A stretch of DNA of 64,000 bases from Pseudomonas borbori (lineage in GTDB: Bacteria; Pseudomonadota; Gammaproteobacteria; Pseudomonadales; Pseudomonadaceae), in assembly GCF_900115555.1 (NCBI RefSeq), contig NZ_FOWX01000013.1:62001-126000 (forward strand), read 5' to 3'. Numbering within the stretch: the first letter of the stretch is position 1; each line of letters opens with the position of its first letter. The position numbers were made by a program, and so were the translations under genes. Below are positions 8,713-17,303 of this stretch, in pieces. The notes beneath the pieces were generated by a model, which saw nothing but the letters and a program-made list of their open reading frames with translations, did not search any database and was not told where the DNA came from.

Positions 8713-10446
8713 ATGAAAGACACTATTCGCCACCTGATCCAGCAAGCCCTGACCCGCCTGACAACCGAAGGCGTGCTGCCCGAGGGCCTGAGCCCGACGA
8801 TCCAGGTGGAGAACACCAAGGACAAGAGCCACGGCGATTTCGCCAGCAATATCGCCATGATGCTGGCCAAGCCGGCGAGCCTGAAACCGCGCGAGCTGGC
8901 CGAGAAGCTGATTGCCGCGCTGCCCGGCGACGAGCAGATCAGCAAGGTCGAAATCGCCGGCCCCGGCTTCCTCAACTTCTACCAGAACACTCAAGCACTG
9001 GCCGGGCGCCTGGATGCCCTGCTCGCGGATGCCAAGCTCGGCGTGCGCAAGGCCGGCAAGCCGCAGACCGTGGTAGTCGACCTGTCCTCGCCGAACCTGG
9101 CCAAGGAAATGCACGTCGGCCACCTGCGCTCGACCATCATCGGCGACGCCGTGGCCCGGGTGCTGGAATTCCTCGGCGATACAGTGATCCGACAGAACCA
9201 CGTCGGCGACTGGGGCACCCAGTTCGGCATGCTGCTGGCCTTTATGGAAGCCAATCCGGCCGCCGCCGAAAGCGAGCTGGCCGACCTCGAAGGCTTCTAC
9301 CGCGCGGCGAAGAAATGCTTCGACGATTCCGCCGAGTTTGCCGAACGCGCCCGCGAACTGGTGGTCCAGTTGCAAGCCGGCGAAGCCGAGTGCCTGCGCC
9401 TGTGGCACCGCTTCAACGCGATTTCCCTGTCGCACTGCCAGCAGGCCTATGACCGCCTGGGCGTCAAGCTGAGCCCGGCCGACGTCAAGGGCGAGAGCGC
9501 CTACAACGCCGAGCTGCCGGCCATCATCGAGGCCCTGCGCGCCAAGGGCCTGCTCAGCGAGAGCGACGGCGCCCAGTGCGTGTTCATGGACGAGTTCAAG
9601 AACGCCGAAGGCAATCCGCTGCCGGTGATCGTGCAGAAGGCCGGCGGCGGCTACCTCTACGCGACCACCGATCTGGCCGCCATGCGTTATCGCAGCCAGG
9701 TGCTCAAGGCCGACCGCGCCCTGTACTTCGTCGACCAGCGCCAGGCCCTGCACTTCCAGATGGCCTTCGAAGTGGCGCGCCGCGCCGGCTTCGTCCACCC
9801 GGGCATGCAACTCGAGCACATGGGTTTCGGCACCATGAACGGCGCCGACGGCCGCCCGTTCAAGACCCGCGACGGCGGCACGGTGAAACTGATCGACCTG
9901 CTCGACGAGGCCGAAGAACGCGCCTACAGCCTGGTCAAGGGCAAGAATCCGGAGCTGGATGAAAGCGAGCTGCGCAGCATCGCCCACGCCGTCGGCATCG
10001 GCGCGGTGAAGTACGCCGACCTGTCCAAGCACCGCACCAGCGACTACCGCTTCAACTTCGAGCAGATGCTCAGCTTCGAGGGCAACACCGCGCCCTACCT
10101 GCTGTACGCCTACACCCGGGTGGCCAGCGTGTTCCGCAAGCTGGGCAACAGCAGCCTCGCAGGGCAGATCGCCCTCGAGGCCGAACAGGAACTGGCCCTG
10201 GCCGGCAAACTGGCGCAGCTCGGCGAAGTGCTGAACAACGTCGCCGACAAGGGCGAGCCGCACCTGCTCTGCGCCTATCTCTATGACCTGGCCGGACTGT
10301 TCTCCAGTTTCTACGAGCACTGCCCGATCCTCGCTGCCGAAGACCAAGCCACCCAGCAGAGCCGCCTGCGCCTGGCCGCACTGACCGGCCGCACGCTCAA
10401 GCAGGGCCTGGAACTGCTCGGCCTGGAAACCCTGGAGCGCATGTAA
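8713..10446 (+). CDS. argS: Arginyl-tRNA synthetase
   Basis: Class I aminoacyl-tRNA synthetase that charges tRNA-Arg in the cytoplasm. The 577-residue protein has an N-terminal Add-1 domain that contacts the tRNA D-loop. It then has the HIGH signature in the form HVGH within [16 protein letters not shown]. The KMSK loop is replaced by a variant near [10 protein letters not shown], as is usual for ArgRS. The C terminus is an alpha-helical anticodon-binding domain ending in a DALR-type region. The stop codon is immediately followed by the GTG of the SPOR-domain gene, so translation is probably coupled. Confidence 0.97.
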   Translation: MKDTIRHLIQQALTRLTTEGVLPEGLSPTIQVENTKDKSHGDFASNIAMMLAKPASLKPRELAEKLIAALPGDEQISKVEIAGPGFLNFYQNTQALAGRLDALLADAKLGVRKAGKPQTVVVDLSSPNLAKEMHVGHLRSTIIGDAVARVLEFLGDTVIRQNHVGDWGTQFGMLLAFMEANPAAAESELADLEGFYRAAKKCFDDSAEFAERARELVVQLQAGEAECLRLWHRFNAISLSHCQQAYDRLGVKLSPADVKGESAYNAELPAIIEALRAKGLLSESDGAQCVFMDEFKNAEGNPLPVIVQKAGGGYLYATTDLAAMRYRSQVLKADRALYFVDQRQALHFQMAFEVARRAGFVHPGMQLEHMGFGTMNGADGRPFKTRDGGTVKLIDLLDEAEERAYSLVKGKNPELDESELRSIAHAVGIGAVKYADLSKHRTSDYRFNFEQMLSFEGNTAPYLLYAYTRVASVFRKLGNSSLAGQIALEAEQELALAGKLAQLGEVLNNVADKGEPHLLCAYLYDLAGLFSSFYEHCPILAAEDQATQQSRLRLAALTGRTLKQGLELLGLETLERM

Positions 10447-11133
10447 GTGGCAGCGAAGAAGAAGCCGCCAGCCAAACGCGGTGCCAGCCGCTACAAGGCA
10501 CCGGCCAAGCAACCCGTACCCGGCTGGATCTGGCTGGCCTGCGGTCTTGCCGTTGGCGTGTTCGTCATGCTGCTGATGAACCTGCAACCGGGTGGCGATG
10601 CGGTCAAACGCAACAAGGCCGAGAGCGCCCGCGCCAGCAAGCCAGCGCCGAAAGCCAGTACGCAGCCGCAGCCGAGCAAACCCAAGTACGACTTCTACAC
10701 CCTGCTGCCCGAGTCGGAAGTCATAGTGCCGCCGGACGCCCTGCCGCCACCCGCCCCCGCACAACCCGCGGTGACCCCGGAGCAAGCGGCGAAGATCGAC
10801 GCCGCGCGCGCCCTGGCCGCACTCAACGGCGAAACCCCGCCACCCGCACCGCCCGTGGCTCCGGCGCCCACCGTTACCCAGGCGCCACTGAGCACCCAGT
10901 TTTTTCTCCAGGCCGGTTCGTTCCGGCGCAAGGACGATGCAGAAAGCGTCCGCGCGCAAATCACCCTGCTCGGCCAGAGCGTGCGCGTGGAGTCCGGCAG
11001 GGTGCGCGAAGAAACCTGGTACCGCGTACTGGTCGGCCCCTTCGCCAACCGCGAGCAACTCGCGGTCTCGCAGAAAGCCCTGTCCGCCAACGGCTTCGGC
11101 AATCTGCTGCTGCAGCAACGACAGAGCCGCTGA
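10447..11133 (+). CDS. SPOR-domain membrane protein (FtsN-like)
   Basis: Predicted single-pass inner-membrane protein of 228 residues. A basic cytoplasmic tail (KKKPPAKRGASRYK) leads into a transmembrane helix at about residues 26-45. A long Pro/Ala-rich periplasmic linker follows, and then a C-terminal SPOR domain from about residue 150 (FFLQAGSFRRKDDAESVRAQ), which binds denuded septal glycan. The architecture matches FtsN and related septal proteins. Whether this is the essential FtsN or an accessory SPOR protein cannot be decided here. GTG at 10447 directly abuts the argS stop codon. Confidence 0.88.
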   Translation: MAAKKKPPAKRGASRYKAPAKQPVPGWIWLACGLAVGVFVMLLMNLQPGGDAVKRNKAESARASKPAPKASTQPQPSKPKYDFYTLLPESEVIVPPDALPPPAPAQPAVTPEQAAKIDAARALAALNGETPPPAPPVAPAPTVTQAPLSTQFFLQAGSFRRKDDAESVRAQITLLGQSVRVESGRVREETWYRVLVGPFANREQLAVSQKALSANGFGNLLLQQRQSR

Positions 11134-11255
11134 GCCTCGCCCGACCGGCTCGCCAGGGCCGGCCGGGGGCTTCTCCTGACGGCGCATGGCCCCGTATCGG
11201 CAACCTGCTGTTACAGCCGCGTTCACGCCGCTTGGTCGAGAAATTTCCGCCGCCG

Positions 11256-11284
11256 GTTGAAAAGTAGCCCACGCCCCCCCATTT
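11256..11284 (+). promoter_or_regulatory. Sigma-32 (RpoH) heat-shock promoter for hslVU
   Basis: GTTGAAA at 11256-11262 and CCCCATTT at 11277-11284 are separated by 14 bp. They match the sigma-32 consensus CTTGAAA, 11-16 bp, CCCCATNT at all but one position. The site lies about 46 bases before the hslV start codon, as expected for a heat-inducible protease operon. Confidence 0.85.
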
Positions 11285-11330
11285 GCATCTGCATTGGGCA
11301 TTTTCGCCCCGCTGCGTGGAGACTCTCCCC

Positions 11331-11864
11331 TTGACCACCATCGTTTCAGTGCGCCGCCACGGCAAAGTCGTCATGGGCGGCGACGGCCAGGTTTCCCTCG
11401 GCAACACCGTGATGAAAGGCAATGCGAAAAAGGTTCGGCGCCTCTATCACGGCCAAGTACTGGCCGGTTTTGCCGGTGCCACCGCGGATGCCTTCACCCT
11501 GTTCGAGCGCTTCGAAGGCAAGCTGGAAAAACATCAGGGCCACCTGGTGCGCGCCGCCGTCGAACTGGCCAAGGACTGGCGCACCGATCGGTCACTGAGC
11601 CGCCTGGAAGCCATGCTCGCAGTGGCCAACAAGGACGCCTCGCTGATCATCACCGGCAATGGCGACGTGGTGGAGCCGGAGCACGGCCTGATCGCCATGG
11701 GTTCCGGTGGCGGCTTCGCCCAGGCGGCGGCCCTGGCCTTGCTGGAGAACACCGAGCAGATGTCGGCCCACGAAATCGCGGAAAAGGCGTTGAACATTGC
11801 CGCGTCCATCTGCGTCTTTACCAATCAGAATCTGACTATCGAGGAACTGGACTCGGCCATCTGA
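11331..11864 (+). CDS. hslV: ATP-dependent protease HslVU, proteolytic subunit HslV
   Basis: Cytoplasmic threonine protease of 177 residues that forms a double-hexamer ring and degrades unfolded proteins fed by HslU. After Met removal the N-terminal Thr of [19 protein letters not shown] is the nucleophile. [14 protein letters not shown] glycines (MGSGGGFAQ) lie in the C-terminal part. The start is TTG 11331, preceded by GGAGA at the right distance; this gives the exact family N terminus and length. Upstream extension in the same frame lacks homology. hslU follows after 27 bp, and both probably run from the sigma-32 promoter. Confidence 0.97.
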   Translation: MTTIVSVRRHGKVVMGGDGQVSLGNTVMKGNAKKVRRLYHGQVLAGFAGATADAFTLFERFEGKLEKHQGHLVRAAVELAKDWRTDRSLSRLEAMLAVANKDASLIITGNGDVVEPEHGLIAMGSGGGFAQAAALALLENTEQMSAHEIAEKALNIAASICVFTNQNLTIEELDSAI

Positions 11865-11891
11865 GCCGATTTCCGTTTGGAGCCGCCTGCT

Positions 11892-13232
11892 ATGTCCATG
11901 ACGCCCCGTGAGATCGTGCACGAACTCAACCGCCACATCATCGGCCAGGACGACGCCAAGCGCGCCGTGGCCATCGCCCTGCGCAATCGCTGGCGACGCA
12001 TGCAGCTGCCGCTGGAGCTGCGCGCCGAAGTGACGCCGAAGAACATCCTGATGATCGGCCCGACCGGGGTCGGCAAGACCGAGATCGCCCGCCGCCTGGC
12101 CAAACTGGCCGGCGCACCCTTCATCAAGGTCGAGGCGACCAAGTTCACCGAAGTCGGCTACGTCGGCCGTGATGTCGAATCGATCATTCGCGACCTGGCC
12201 GATGCGGCGGTGAAAATGCTCCGCGAGCAGGAGATGGTCAAGGTCCGCCACCGCGCCGAAGACGCCGCCGAAGAGCGCATCCTCGATGCCCTGCTGCCAC
12301 CACCGCGTACCGGCTTCAACGAAGACCCGACGCCGAGCAGCGACTCCAATACCCGCCAGCTGTTCCGCAAGCGCCTGCGCGAAGGCCAGCTGGATGACAA
12401 GGACATCGACATCGAGGTGGCCGACAGCCCGGCCGGCATCGAGATCATGACCCCGCCGGGCATGGAAGAGATGACCAGCCAGTTGCAGAACCTGTTCTCC
12501 AACATGGGCAAGGGCAAGAAGAAGAGCCGCACGCTCAAGGTCAAGGAAGCGCTGAAGCTGGTGCGCGACGAAGAGGCCGCACGCCTGGTCAACGAGGAAG
12601 AGCTGAAAGCCCGCGCCCTCGAGGCGGTGGAACAGAACGGCATCGTCTTCATCGACGAGATCGACAAGGTCGCCAAGCGTGGCAATGTCGGCGGCGCCGA
12701 TGTCTCCCGCGAGGGCGTGCAGCGCGACCTGCTGCCGCTGATCGAGGGCTGCACGGTCAACACCAAGCTGGGCATGATCAAGACCGACCACATCCTGTTC
12801 ATCGCTTCCGGCGCCTTCCACCTGAGCAAGCCCAGCGACCTGGTACCGGAACTGCAAGGCCGCCTGCCGATCCGCGTCGAACTCAAGGCACTGTCGCCGG
12901 AAGACTTCGAACGCATCCTCACCGAACCGCATGCCTCGCTGACCGAGCAGTACATGGCCCTGCTCAACACCGAGGGTCTGAAAATCGAGTTCGCCGCAGA
13001 CGGCATCAAACGTCTCGCCGAGATCGCCTGGCAGGTCAACGAGAAGACCGAAAATATCGGCGCGCGCCGCCTGCATACCCTGCTCGAGCGCCTGCTCGAA
13101 GAGGTGTCCTTCAGCGCCGGCGACCTGGCCGCCCAACACGACGAGAAGCCGATCCGCATCGATGCCAACTACGTCAACGGCCACCTCGGCGAACTGGCCC
13201 AGGACGAAGACCTCTCGCGTTATATTCTTTAA
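11892..13232 (+). CDS. hslU: ATP-dependent protease HslVU, ATPase/unfoldase subunit HslU
   Basis: AAA+ unfoldase of 446 residues that recognises substrates and threads them into HslV. The Walker A motif GPTGVGKTE, the [11 protein letters not shown]alker B segment, the variable I-domain in between, and a sensor/C-terminal region ending in LSRYIL are all visible. The C-terminal tail of HslU normally inserts into HslV to activate it. The ATG at 11892 ([13 protein letters not shown]) gives the family N terminus; a TTG 15 bases upstream is less likely. The gene is co-directional with hslV and is followed by a 13-bp inverted repeat. Confidence 0.97.
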   Translation: MSMTPREIVHELNRHIIGQDDAKRAVAIALRNRWRRMQLPLELRAEVTPKNILMIGPTGVGKTEIARRLAKLAGAPFIKVEATKFTEVGYVGRDVESIIRDLADAAVKMLREQEMVKVRHRAEDAAEERILDALLPPPRTGFNEDPTPSSDSNTRQLFRKRLREGQLDDKDIDIEVADSPAGIEIMTPPGMEEMTSQLQNLFSNMGKGKKKSRTLKVKEALKLVRDEEAARLVNEEELKARALEAVEQNGIVFIDEIDKVAKRGNVGGADVSREGVQRDLLPLIEGCTVNTKLGMIKTDHILFIASGAFHLSKPSDLVPELQGRLPIRVELKALSPEDFERILTEPHASLTEQYMALLNTEGLKIEFAADGIKRLAEIAWQVNEKTENIGARRLHTLLERLLEEVSFSAGDLAAQHDEKPIRIDANYVNGHLGELAQDEDLSRYIL

Positions 13233-13241
13233 ACGCAGCGC

Positions 13242-13278
13242 CAAGCTACAAGCGGCACGTAACAGCGCTTGTAGCTTG
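13242..13278. repeat. Inverted repeat downstream of hslU (GCAAGCT/ACAAGC family)
   Basis: CAAGCTACAAGCG (13242-13254) is perfectly complementary to CGCTTGTAGCTTG (13266-13278) across an 11-base loop. It is built from the same words as the heptamer array at 2162 and the copy near 21423. It could serve as a transcript end for hslVU, but there is no T run. Confidence 0.7.
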
Positions 13279-13304
13279 CCGCTTATGACTTGAGGCTGAG
13301 CCCC

Positions 13305-13676
13305 ATGCACATACCCAGCGCCGTCAAACTGCACAAGGCATCGCGAACCCTGGAGCTGCAGTACGGCAGCGCCAGTTACAGCCTGAGCGCCGAGTTCCTC
13401 CGCGTGCACTCGCCCTCGGCGGAAGTGCAGGGCCATGGCAAGCCGATCATGCAGACCGGTAAATTGCACGTCGCCCTGAGCGGCGTCGAGCCGGCCGGCA
13501 ATTACGCCCTGAAACTCTGTTTCGACGACGGCCACGACAGCGGGCTGTTCAGCTGGGACTACCTGTATGAACTGGCCACCCATCAGGACAGCCTGTGGGC
13601 CGACTACCTGGCCGCGCTCGCGGCCGCCGGAAAAGCCCGCGACCCCGACGAGTCCGTGGTCAAGCTGATGCTCTAG
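13305..13676 (+). CDS. DUF971 domain protein (gamma-butyrobetaine hydroxylase-like N-terminal fold)
   Basis: Small cytoplasmic protein of 123 residues with the DUF971 fold, related to the N-terminal domain of gamma-butyrobetaine hydroxylase and to proteins implicated in iron-sulfur work. Features seen are LEYGSASYSLSAEFLRVHSPSAEVQGHG-type residues early on and FDDGHDSGLFSWDYLYEL near the C terminus, a family signature. The ATG at 13305 was preferred to an in-frame TTG five codons earlier. The stop codon TAG is the first part of the terminal repeat of the adjacent MITE-like element. The function is not established. Confidence 0.85.
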   Translation: MHIPSAVKLHKASRTLELQYGSASYSLSAEFLRVHSPSAEVQGHGKPIMQTGKLHVALSGVEPAGNYALKLCFDDGHDSGLFSWDYLYELATHQDSLWADYLAALAAAGKARDPDESVVKLML

Positions 13677-13866
13677 GAGCCTGTCGGACTTGACCGTTCG
13701 TAGCGAGGGAAAGTCCGTGGTCCGACATTTCGGCTTGCGGCAGTTTTGGGGCTTTTCCGAGGCGAATAGCTGGCTATTTAACAAGGGAAAGCAGCAAAAC
13801 TGCCCCCCTCTACCTAAAGAAAGTGGCTTTTCCGCAGTAGAACAGTGTTAAGTCCGACAGACTCCT
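13675..13866. mobile_element. MITE-like element, 192 bp, with 17-bp terminal inverted repeats
   Basis: The left end AGGAGCCTGTCGGACTT (13675-13691) and the right end AAGTCCGACAGACTCCT (13850-13866) are inverted repeats with one mismatch. The interior has no credible gene, which fits a non-autonomous element mobilised by a transposase elsewhere. No clear target-site duplication was seen. The left end overlaps the stop codon of the DUF971 gene. Confidence 0.75.
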
Positions 13867-14204
13867 GGGAGGCTAGCCAGAGCCTCTCCACCTGTCCCGG
13901 CCGCCTGCAACGGGTGGCCGGCCGCACGCTCAAGCCCTCTCCGCGCCGAGGTTAGAGCGCACTTTCTAATCTATCTCGGCATACTCTCCGCGCATTTGCC
14001 CGTACCGCGGCAAGCTTGCGCAAATCAACAAACTCGGGTAACCAAGGAACTGGCAGGTTCCCTGCATTTGGCCAAGCCGGATGCATAGATTGAGAAGCGG
14101 ATCAGTTCCGCCCCCCGGCAACCCGAGCAATACCCGGCCCTGGTCCCGTGTCGCCTTGCACAGCAACACGCCGGTATTCGCCTCAGGACAATGGAGCGTC
14201 GTAG
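13867..14204 (+). promoter_or_regulatory. phaC1 promoter region with a sigma-54 (-24/-12) match
   Basis: The 338 bases before phaC1 hold no gene. TGGCAGGTTCCCTGCA at 14051-14066 matches the sigma-54 consensus TGGCACG-N4-TTGCW, with GG and GC exactly 10 bp apart. A start site near 14077 would leave a leader of about 128 bases. A GGAG ribosome site precedes the ATG. An involvement of RpoN in PHA formation is described for P. aeruginosa; here only the site is seen. Confidence 0.65.
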
Positions 14205-15884
14205 ATGTCTGAAAAAAGCAATGATGATCTGAAACACCAAGCTTCAGAGAACACCCTCGGCCTGAATCCGATCGTCGGCATCCAGAGCAAGGATCTGCTG
14301 ACGTCGGCACGCACGGTGCTCACCCAGGCCATCCGGCAACCGCTGCACAGCGCCAAACACGTCGCTCATTTCGGCGTGGAACTGAAGAACGTCCTGTTTG
14401 GAAAGTCCGAGCTGCAACCCGAGAGTGGCGACCGCCGTTTCGTCGACCCGGCCTGGAGCCAGAATCCGCTGTACAAGCGTTATCTGCAGACCTACCTGGC
14501 CTGGCGCAAGGAACTGCATGACTGGGTCGAACACAGCAACCTGTCGGAACAGGACGCCAACCGCGGCCACTTCCTGGTCAACCTGATGACCGACACCCTG
14601 GCGCCAAGCAACAGCATGGCCAACCCGGCGGCGGTCAAGCGCTTCTTCGAAACCGGCGGCAAGAGCCTGCTCGACGGCCTGTCGCACCTGGCCAAGGACA
14701 TCGTCAATAACGGCGGCATGCCCAGCCAGGTCGACATGAAGGCCTTCGAGGTCGGCAAAAGCCTGGCCACCACCGAAGGCGCGGTGGTGTTCCGCAATAG
14801 CGTGCTGGAGCTGATCCAGTACCGACCGACCACCGAACAGGTGCACGAGCGCCCGTTGCTGGTAGTGCCGCCGCAGATCAACAAGTTCTATGTGTTCGAC
14901 CTGTCGCCGGAGAAGAGCCTGGCGCGCTTCCTGTTGCGCAGCGGCGTACAGACCTTCGTGGTCAGCTGGCGCAACCCGACCAAGGCGCAACGCGAGTGGG
15001 GCCTGTCGAGCTATGTCGAAGCACTGAAAGAGGCCATCGAGGCGGTCATCGCGATCACCGGCAGCCAAGACATCAACATGCTCGGTGCCTGCTCCGGCGG
15101 CATGACCACCGCCTCGCTGCTCGGCCACTACGCGGCGCTCGGCGAGCAGAAGGTGCATGCGCTGACCCTGCTGGTCAGCGTGCTGGACAACAAGCTGGAC
15201 ACCCAGGTCGCGCTGTTCGCCGACGAGAAGACCCTGGAGGTGGCCAAGCGGCGCTCCTATCAGGCCGGCGTCATCGAAGGCAGCGACATGGCCAAGGTGT
15301 TCGCCTGGATGCGTCCCAATGACCTGATCTGGAACTACTGGGTCAACAACTACCTGCTCGGCAACGAACCGCCGGTGTTCGACATCCTCTACTGGAACAA
15401 CGACACCACGCGCCTGCCCGCCGCGCTGCATGGCGAGTTCATCGACATGTTCAAGGCCAACCCACTGACCCGCCCCGGCGCCCTGGAAGTCTGCGGCACC
15501 CCCGTCGACCTGAAACAGGTCACCTGCGACGTCTTCTGCCTGGCCGGCACCACCGATCACATCACGCCCTGGGAGGCGTGCTACAAATCGGCCCACCTGT
15601 TCGGCGGCAAATGCGAGTTCGTCCTGTCCAACAGCGGGCATATCCAGAGCATTCTCAACCCGCCGGGCAACCCCAAGGCGCGCTACATGACCAACACGGA
15701 ACTACCGTACGAGTCGAAAGCCTGGCAGGACAGCGCGACCAAACACACCGACTCCTGGTGGCTGTACTGGCAGAAGTGGCTGAGCGAACGCTCCGGCGCC
15801 AGCAAGAAAGCCCCCACCAAGCTGGGCAACAAACAGTTCCCGCCTGGCGAGGCCGCACCTGGAACCTACGTACACGAACGTTGA
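14205..15884 (+). CDS. phaC1: Class II poly(3-hydroxyalkanoate) synthase 1
   Basis: Polymerises medium-chain-length (R)-3-hydroxyacyl-CoA into PHA at the granule surface. The protein has 559 residues, the usual class II length. The alpha/beta-hydrolase lipase-like box is GACSGG with catalytic Cys296; Asp451 (in DHITPWE) and His479 (in NSGHIQS) complete the triad. It is the first gene of phaC1-phaZ-phaC2-phaD. The sequence around the start codon is A-rich (GAAAAAAGCAATGA just after ATGTCT), resembling Hfq/Crc catabolite-repression sites. The paralogue phaC2 lies 1.4 kb downstream. Confidence 0.98.
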   Translation: MSEKSNDDLKHQASENTLGLNPIVGIQSKDLLTSARTVLTQAIRQPLHSAKHVAHFGVELKNVLFGKSELQPESGDRRFVDPAWSQNPLYKRYLQTYLAWRKELHDWVEHSNLSEQDANRGHFLVNLMTDTLAPSNSMANPAAVKRFFETGGKSLLDGLSHLAKDIVNNGGMPSQVDMKAFEVGKSLATTEGAVVFRNSVLELIQYRPTTEQVHERPLLVVPPQINKFYVFDLSPEKSLARFLLRSGVQTFVVSWRNPTKAQREWGLSSYVEALKEAIEAVIAITGSQDINMLGACSGGMTTASLLGHYAALGEQKVHALTLLVSVLDNKLDTQVALFADEKTLEVAKRRSYQAGVIEGSDMAKVFAWMRPNDLIWNYWVNNYLLGNEPPVFDILYWNNDTTRLPAALHGEFIDMFKANPLTRPGALEVCGTPVDLKQVTCDVFCLAGTTDHITPWEACYKSAHLFGGKCEFVLSNSGHIQSILNPPGNPKARYMTNTELPYESKAWQDSATKHTDSWWLYWQKWLSERSGASKKAPTKLGNKQFPPGEAAPGTYVHER

Positions 15885-16039
15885 TCGATTGCGCACTGCG
15901 CACCACTGCCCGCGGCACCTGGAAGTGCCGCTCGCCCAGCCGGCACATCCGCCGAACCGGCGACCAGGTTTGCCCTGGTAGTTCTGGGAGTGACCTTGGA
16001 TGGTCTCACCCAGTGTTTTGACTCATAGGGCCTGCGCGC

Positions 16040-16897
16040 ATGTCGTTACCTTTCGTATTCCGCACCATCGACCTGGACGGTCAGACCATTCGCACGGCCG
16101 TTCGCCCCGGCAACGGCAAGATGGCGCCACTGCTGATCTTCAATGGCATCGGCGCCAACCTGGAACTGGTCATGCCCTTCGTCCAGGCGCTCGACCCCGA
16201 ACTCGAAGTGATCGCCTTCGACGTACCCGGCGTAGGTGGCTCCTCGACGCCCAGATCACCGTACCGGTTCTCCGGCCTGGCCAAACTGACGGCACGCATG
16301 CTCGACTACCTGGACTACGGCCAGGTCAATGTGATCGGCGTGTCCTGGGGTGGCGCCCTGGCCCAACAGTTCGCCCATGACTACCCGGAGCGCTGCAAGA
16401 AACTGGTGCTGGCCGCCACTGCCGCCGGAGCGGTGATGGTGCCGGGCAAGCCCAAGGTGCTCTGGCGCATGGCCAGCCCGCGTCGTTATGTGCAGCCGTC
16501 CTACGGCGTACAGATCGCCCCGGACATCTACGGCGGCGCCTTCCGCCGCGACCCCAAGCTGGCCCTGGCCCACGCCAGCAAGGTGCGTTCGGGCGGCAAG
16601 ATGGGCTACTACTGGCAACTGTTCGCCGGCCTTGGCTGGACCAGCATCCACTGGCTGCACAAGATCCGCCAGCCGACCCTGGTACTGGCCGGCGACGACG
16701 ACCCACTGATTCCGCTGATCAACATGCGCCTGCTGGCCTGGCGCATCCCCAATTCGGAGCTGCACGTGATCGACGACGGCCACCTGTTCCTGGTGACCCG
16801 CGCCGAAGCAGTGGCACCGATCATCATGAAATTCCTCGCCGAAGAACGCCAACGGGCAGTGATGCACCCACAGCCCACCCCTGCTCGCCAGCACTGA
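16040..16897 (+). CDS. phaZ: Intracellular PHA depolymerase
   Basis: Serine hydrolase of 285 residues that releases 3-hydroxyacids from stored medium-chain-length PHA. The fold is alpha/beta hydrolase: an early FNGIGANLELVMPF oxyanion region, the nucleophile elbow GVSWGG with Ser102, an Asp in the AGDDDPLIP segment, and the His in DDGHLF near the end. It lies between the two synthase genes, the standard position in pseudomonads, so synthesis and turnover are encoded together. The 155-base gap from phaC1 includes GC-rich hairpin potential but no obvious second promoter. Confidence 0.96.
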   Translation: MSLPFVFRTIDLDGQTIRTAVRPGNGKMAPLLIFNGIGANLELVMPFVQALDPELEVIAFDVPGVGGSSTPRSPYRFSGLAKLTARMLDYLDYGQVNVIGVSWGGALAQQFAHDYPERCKKLVLAATAAGAVMVPGKPKVLWRMASPRRYVQPSYGVQIAPDIYGGAFRRDPKLALAHASKVRSGGKMGYYWQLFAGLGWTSIHWLHKIRQPTLVLAGDDDPLIPLINMRLLAWRIPNSELHVIDDGHLFLVTRAEAVAPIIMKFLAEERQRAVMHPQPTPARQH

Positions 16898-16899
16898 GA

Positions 16900-16984
16900 G
16901 GCTGTGAAAAAACGCTCTCCTACTGCGACCGCCTCCAAACGCCCGCTGCGGTGTTGCGCTACGGCGCTCGATTTTTTCACAACC
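16900..16984. mobile_element. 85-bp MITE-like inverted-repeat element between phaZ and phaC2
   Basis: GGCTGTGAAAAAAC at 16900-16913 and ATTTTTTCACAACC at 16971-16984 form 14-bp terminal inverted repeats with two mismatches around a GC-rich core. It begins two bases after the phaZ stop codon. No coding capacity is present. Confidence 0.55.
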
Positions 16985-17157
16985 CCTGATCGGACGAGGG
17001 TACGCCCAGTGCCCTCCTGCCCCATCACGGTGCAGGCGCACCTGACCCCGCACGTGATGATCTACTCCGTCACATACCCGCGAGCAAACTGCGCCAGGTT
17101 GCTGTCCGCAATCAAGCGGCTGCGGCTGGCCGCGCCGTGCGCGCCACCGACAACCCT

Positions 17158-17178
17158 GGTGAGCACGGCGCACCCTAC
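17158..17178 (-). repeat. Single arm of the GTAGGGTGCGCC repeat family
   Basis: The reverse complement of this 21-bp stretch resembles the left arm of the element at 8559-8632 with a few mismatches. It lies within the 406-base gap between phaZ and phaC2, which otherwise holds the 85-bp element and no gene. A promoter for phaC2 may be near the TATAAG at about 17249, but this is weak. Confidence 0.5.
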
Positions 17179-17303
17179 GAGGCGGTGTCATCGGAACAAT
17201 AATTCTGAGACAGCGCACTGGTCTAGTCTGCCAACTAGCAGGATTCTGGTATAAGCCTTGCTGTACTGCTCCCTGATCACGGATAGCTTTGGAGTACCCC
17301 TTC

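Noticed and set aside
8629..11301. 890-codon leftward open frame over argS and the SPOR gene
   Set aside because: Antisense shadow; the sense frames are recognised genes with correct motifs.
11592..13784. 730-codon leftward open frame over hslV and hslU
   Set aside because: Antisense shadow with Gly/Ala/His/Gln-rich low-complexity composition; hslU is certain.
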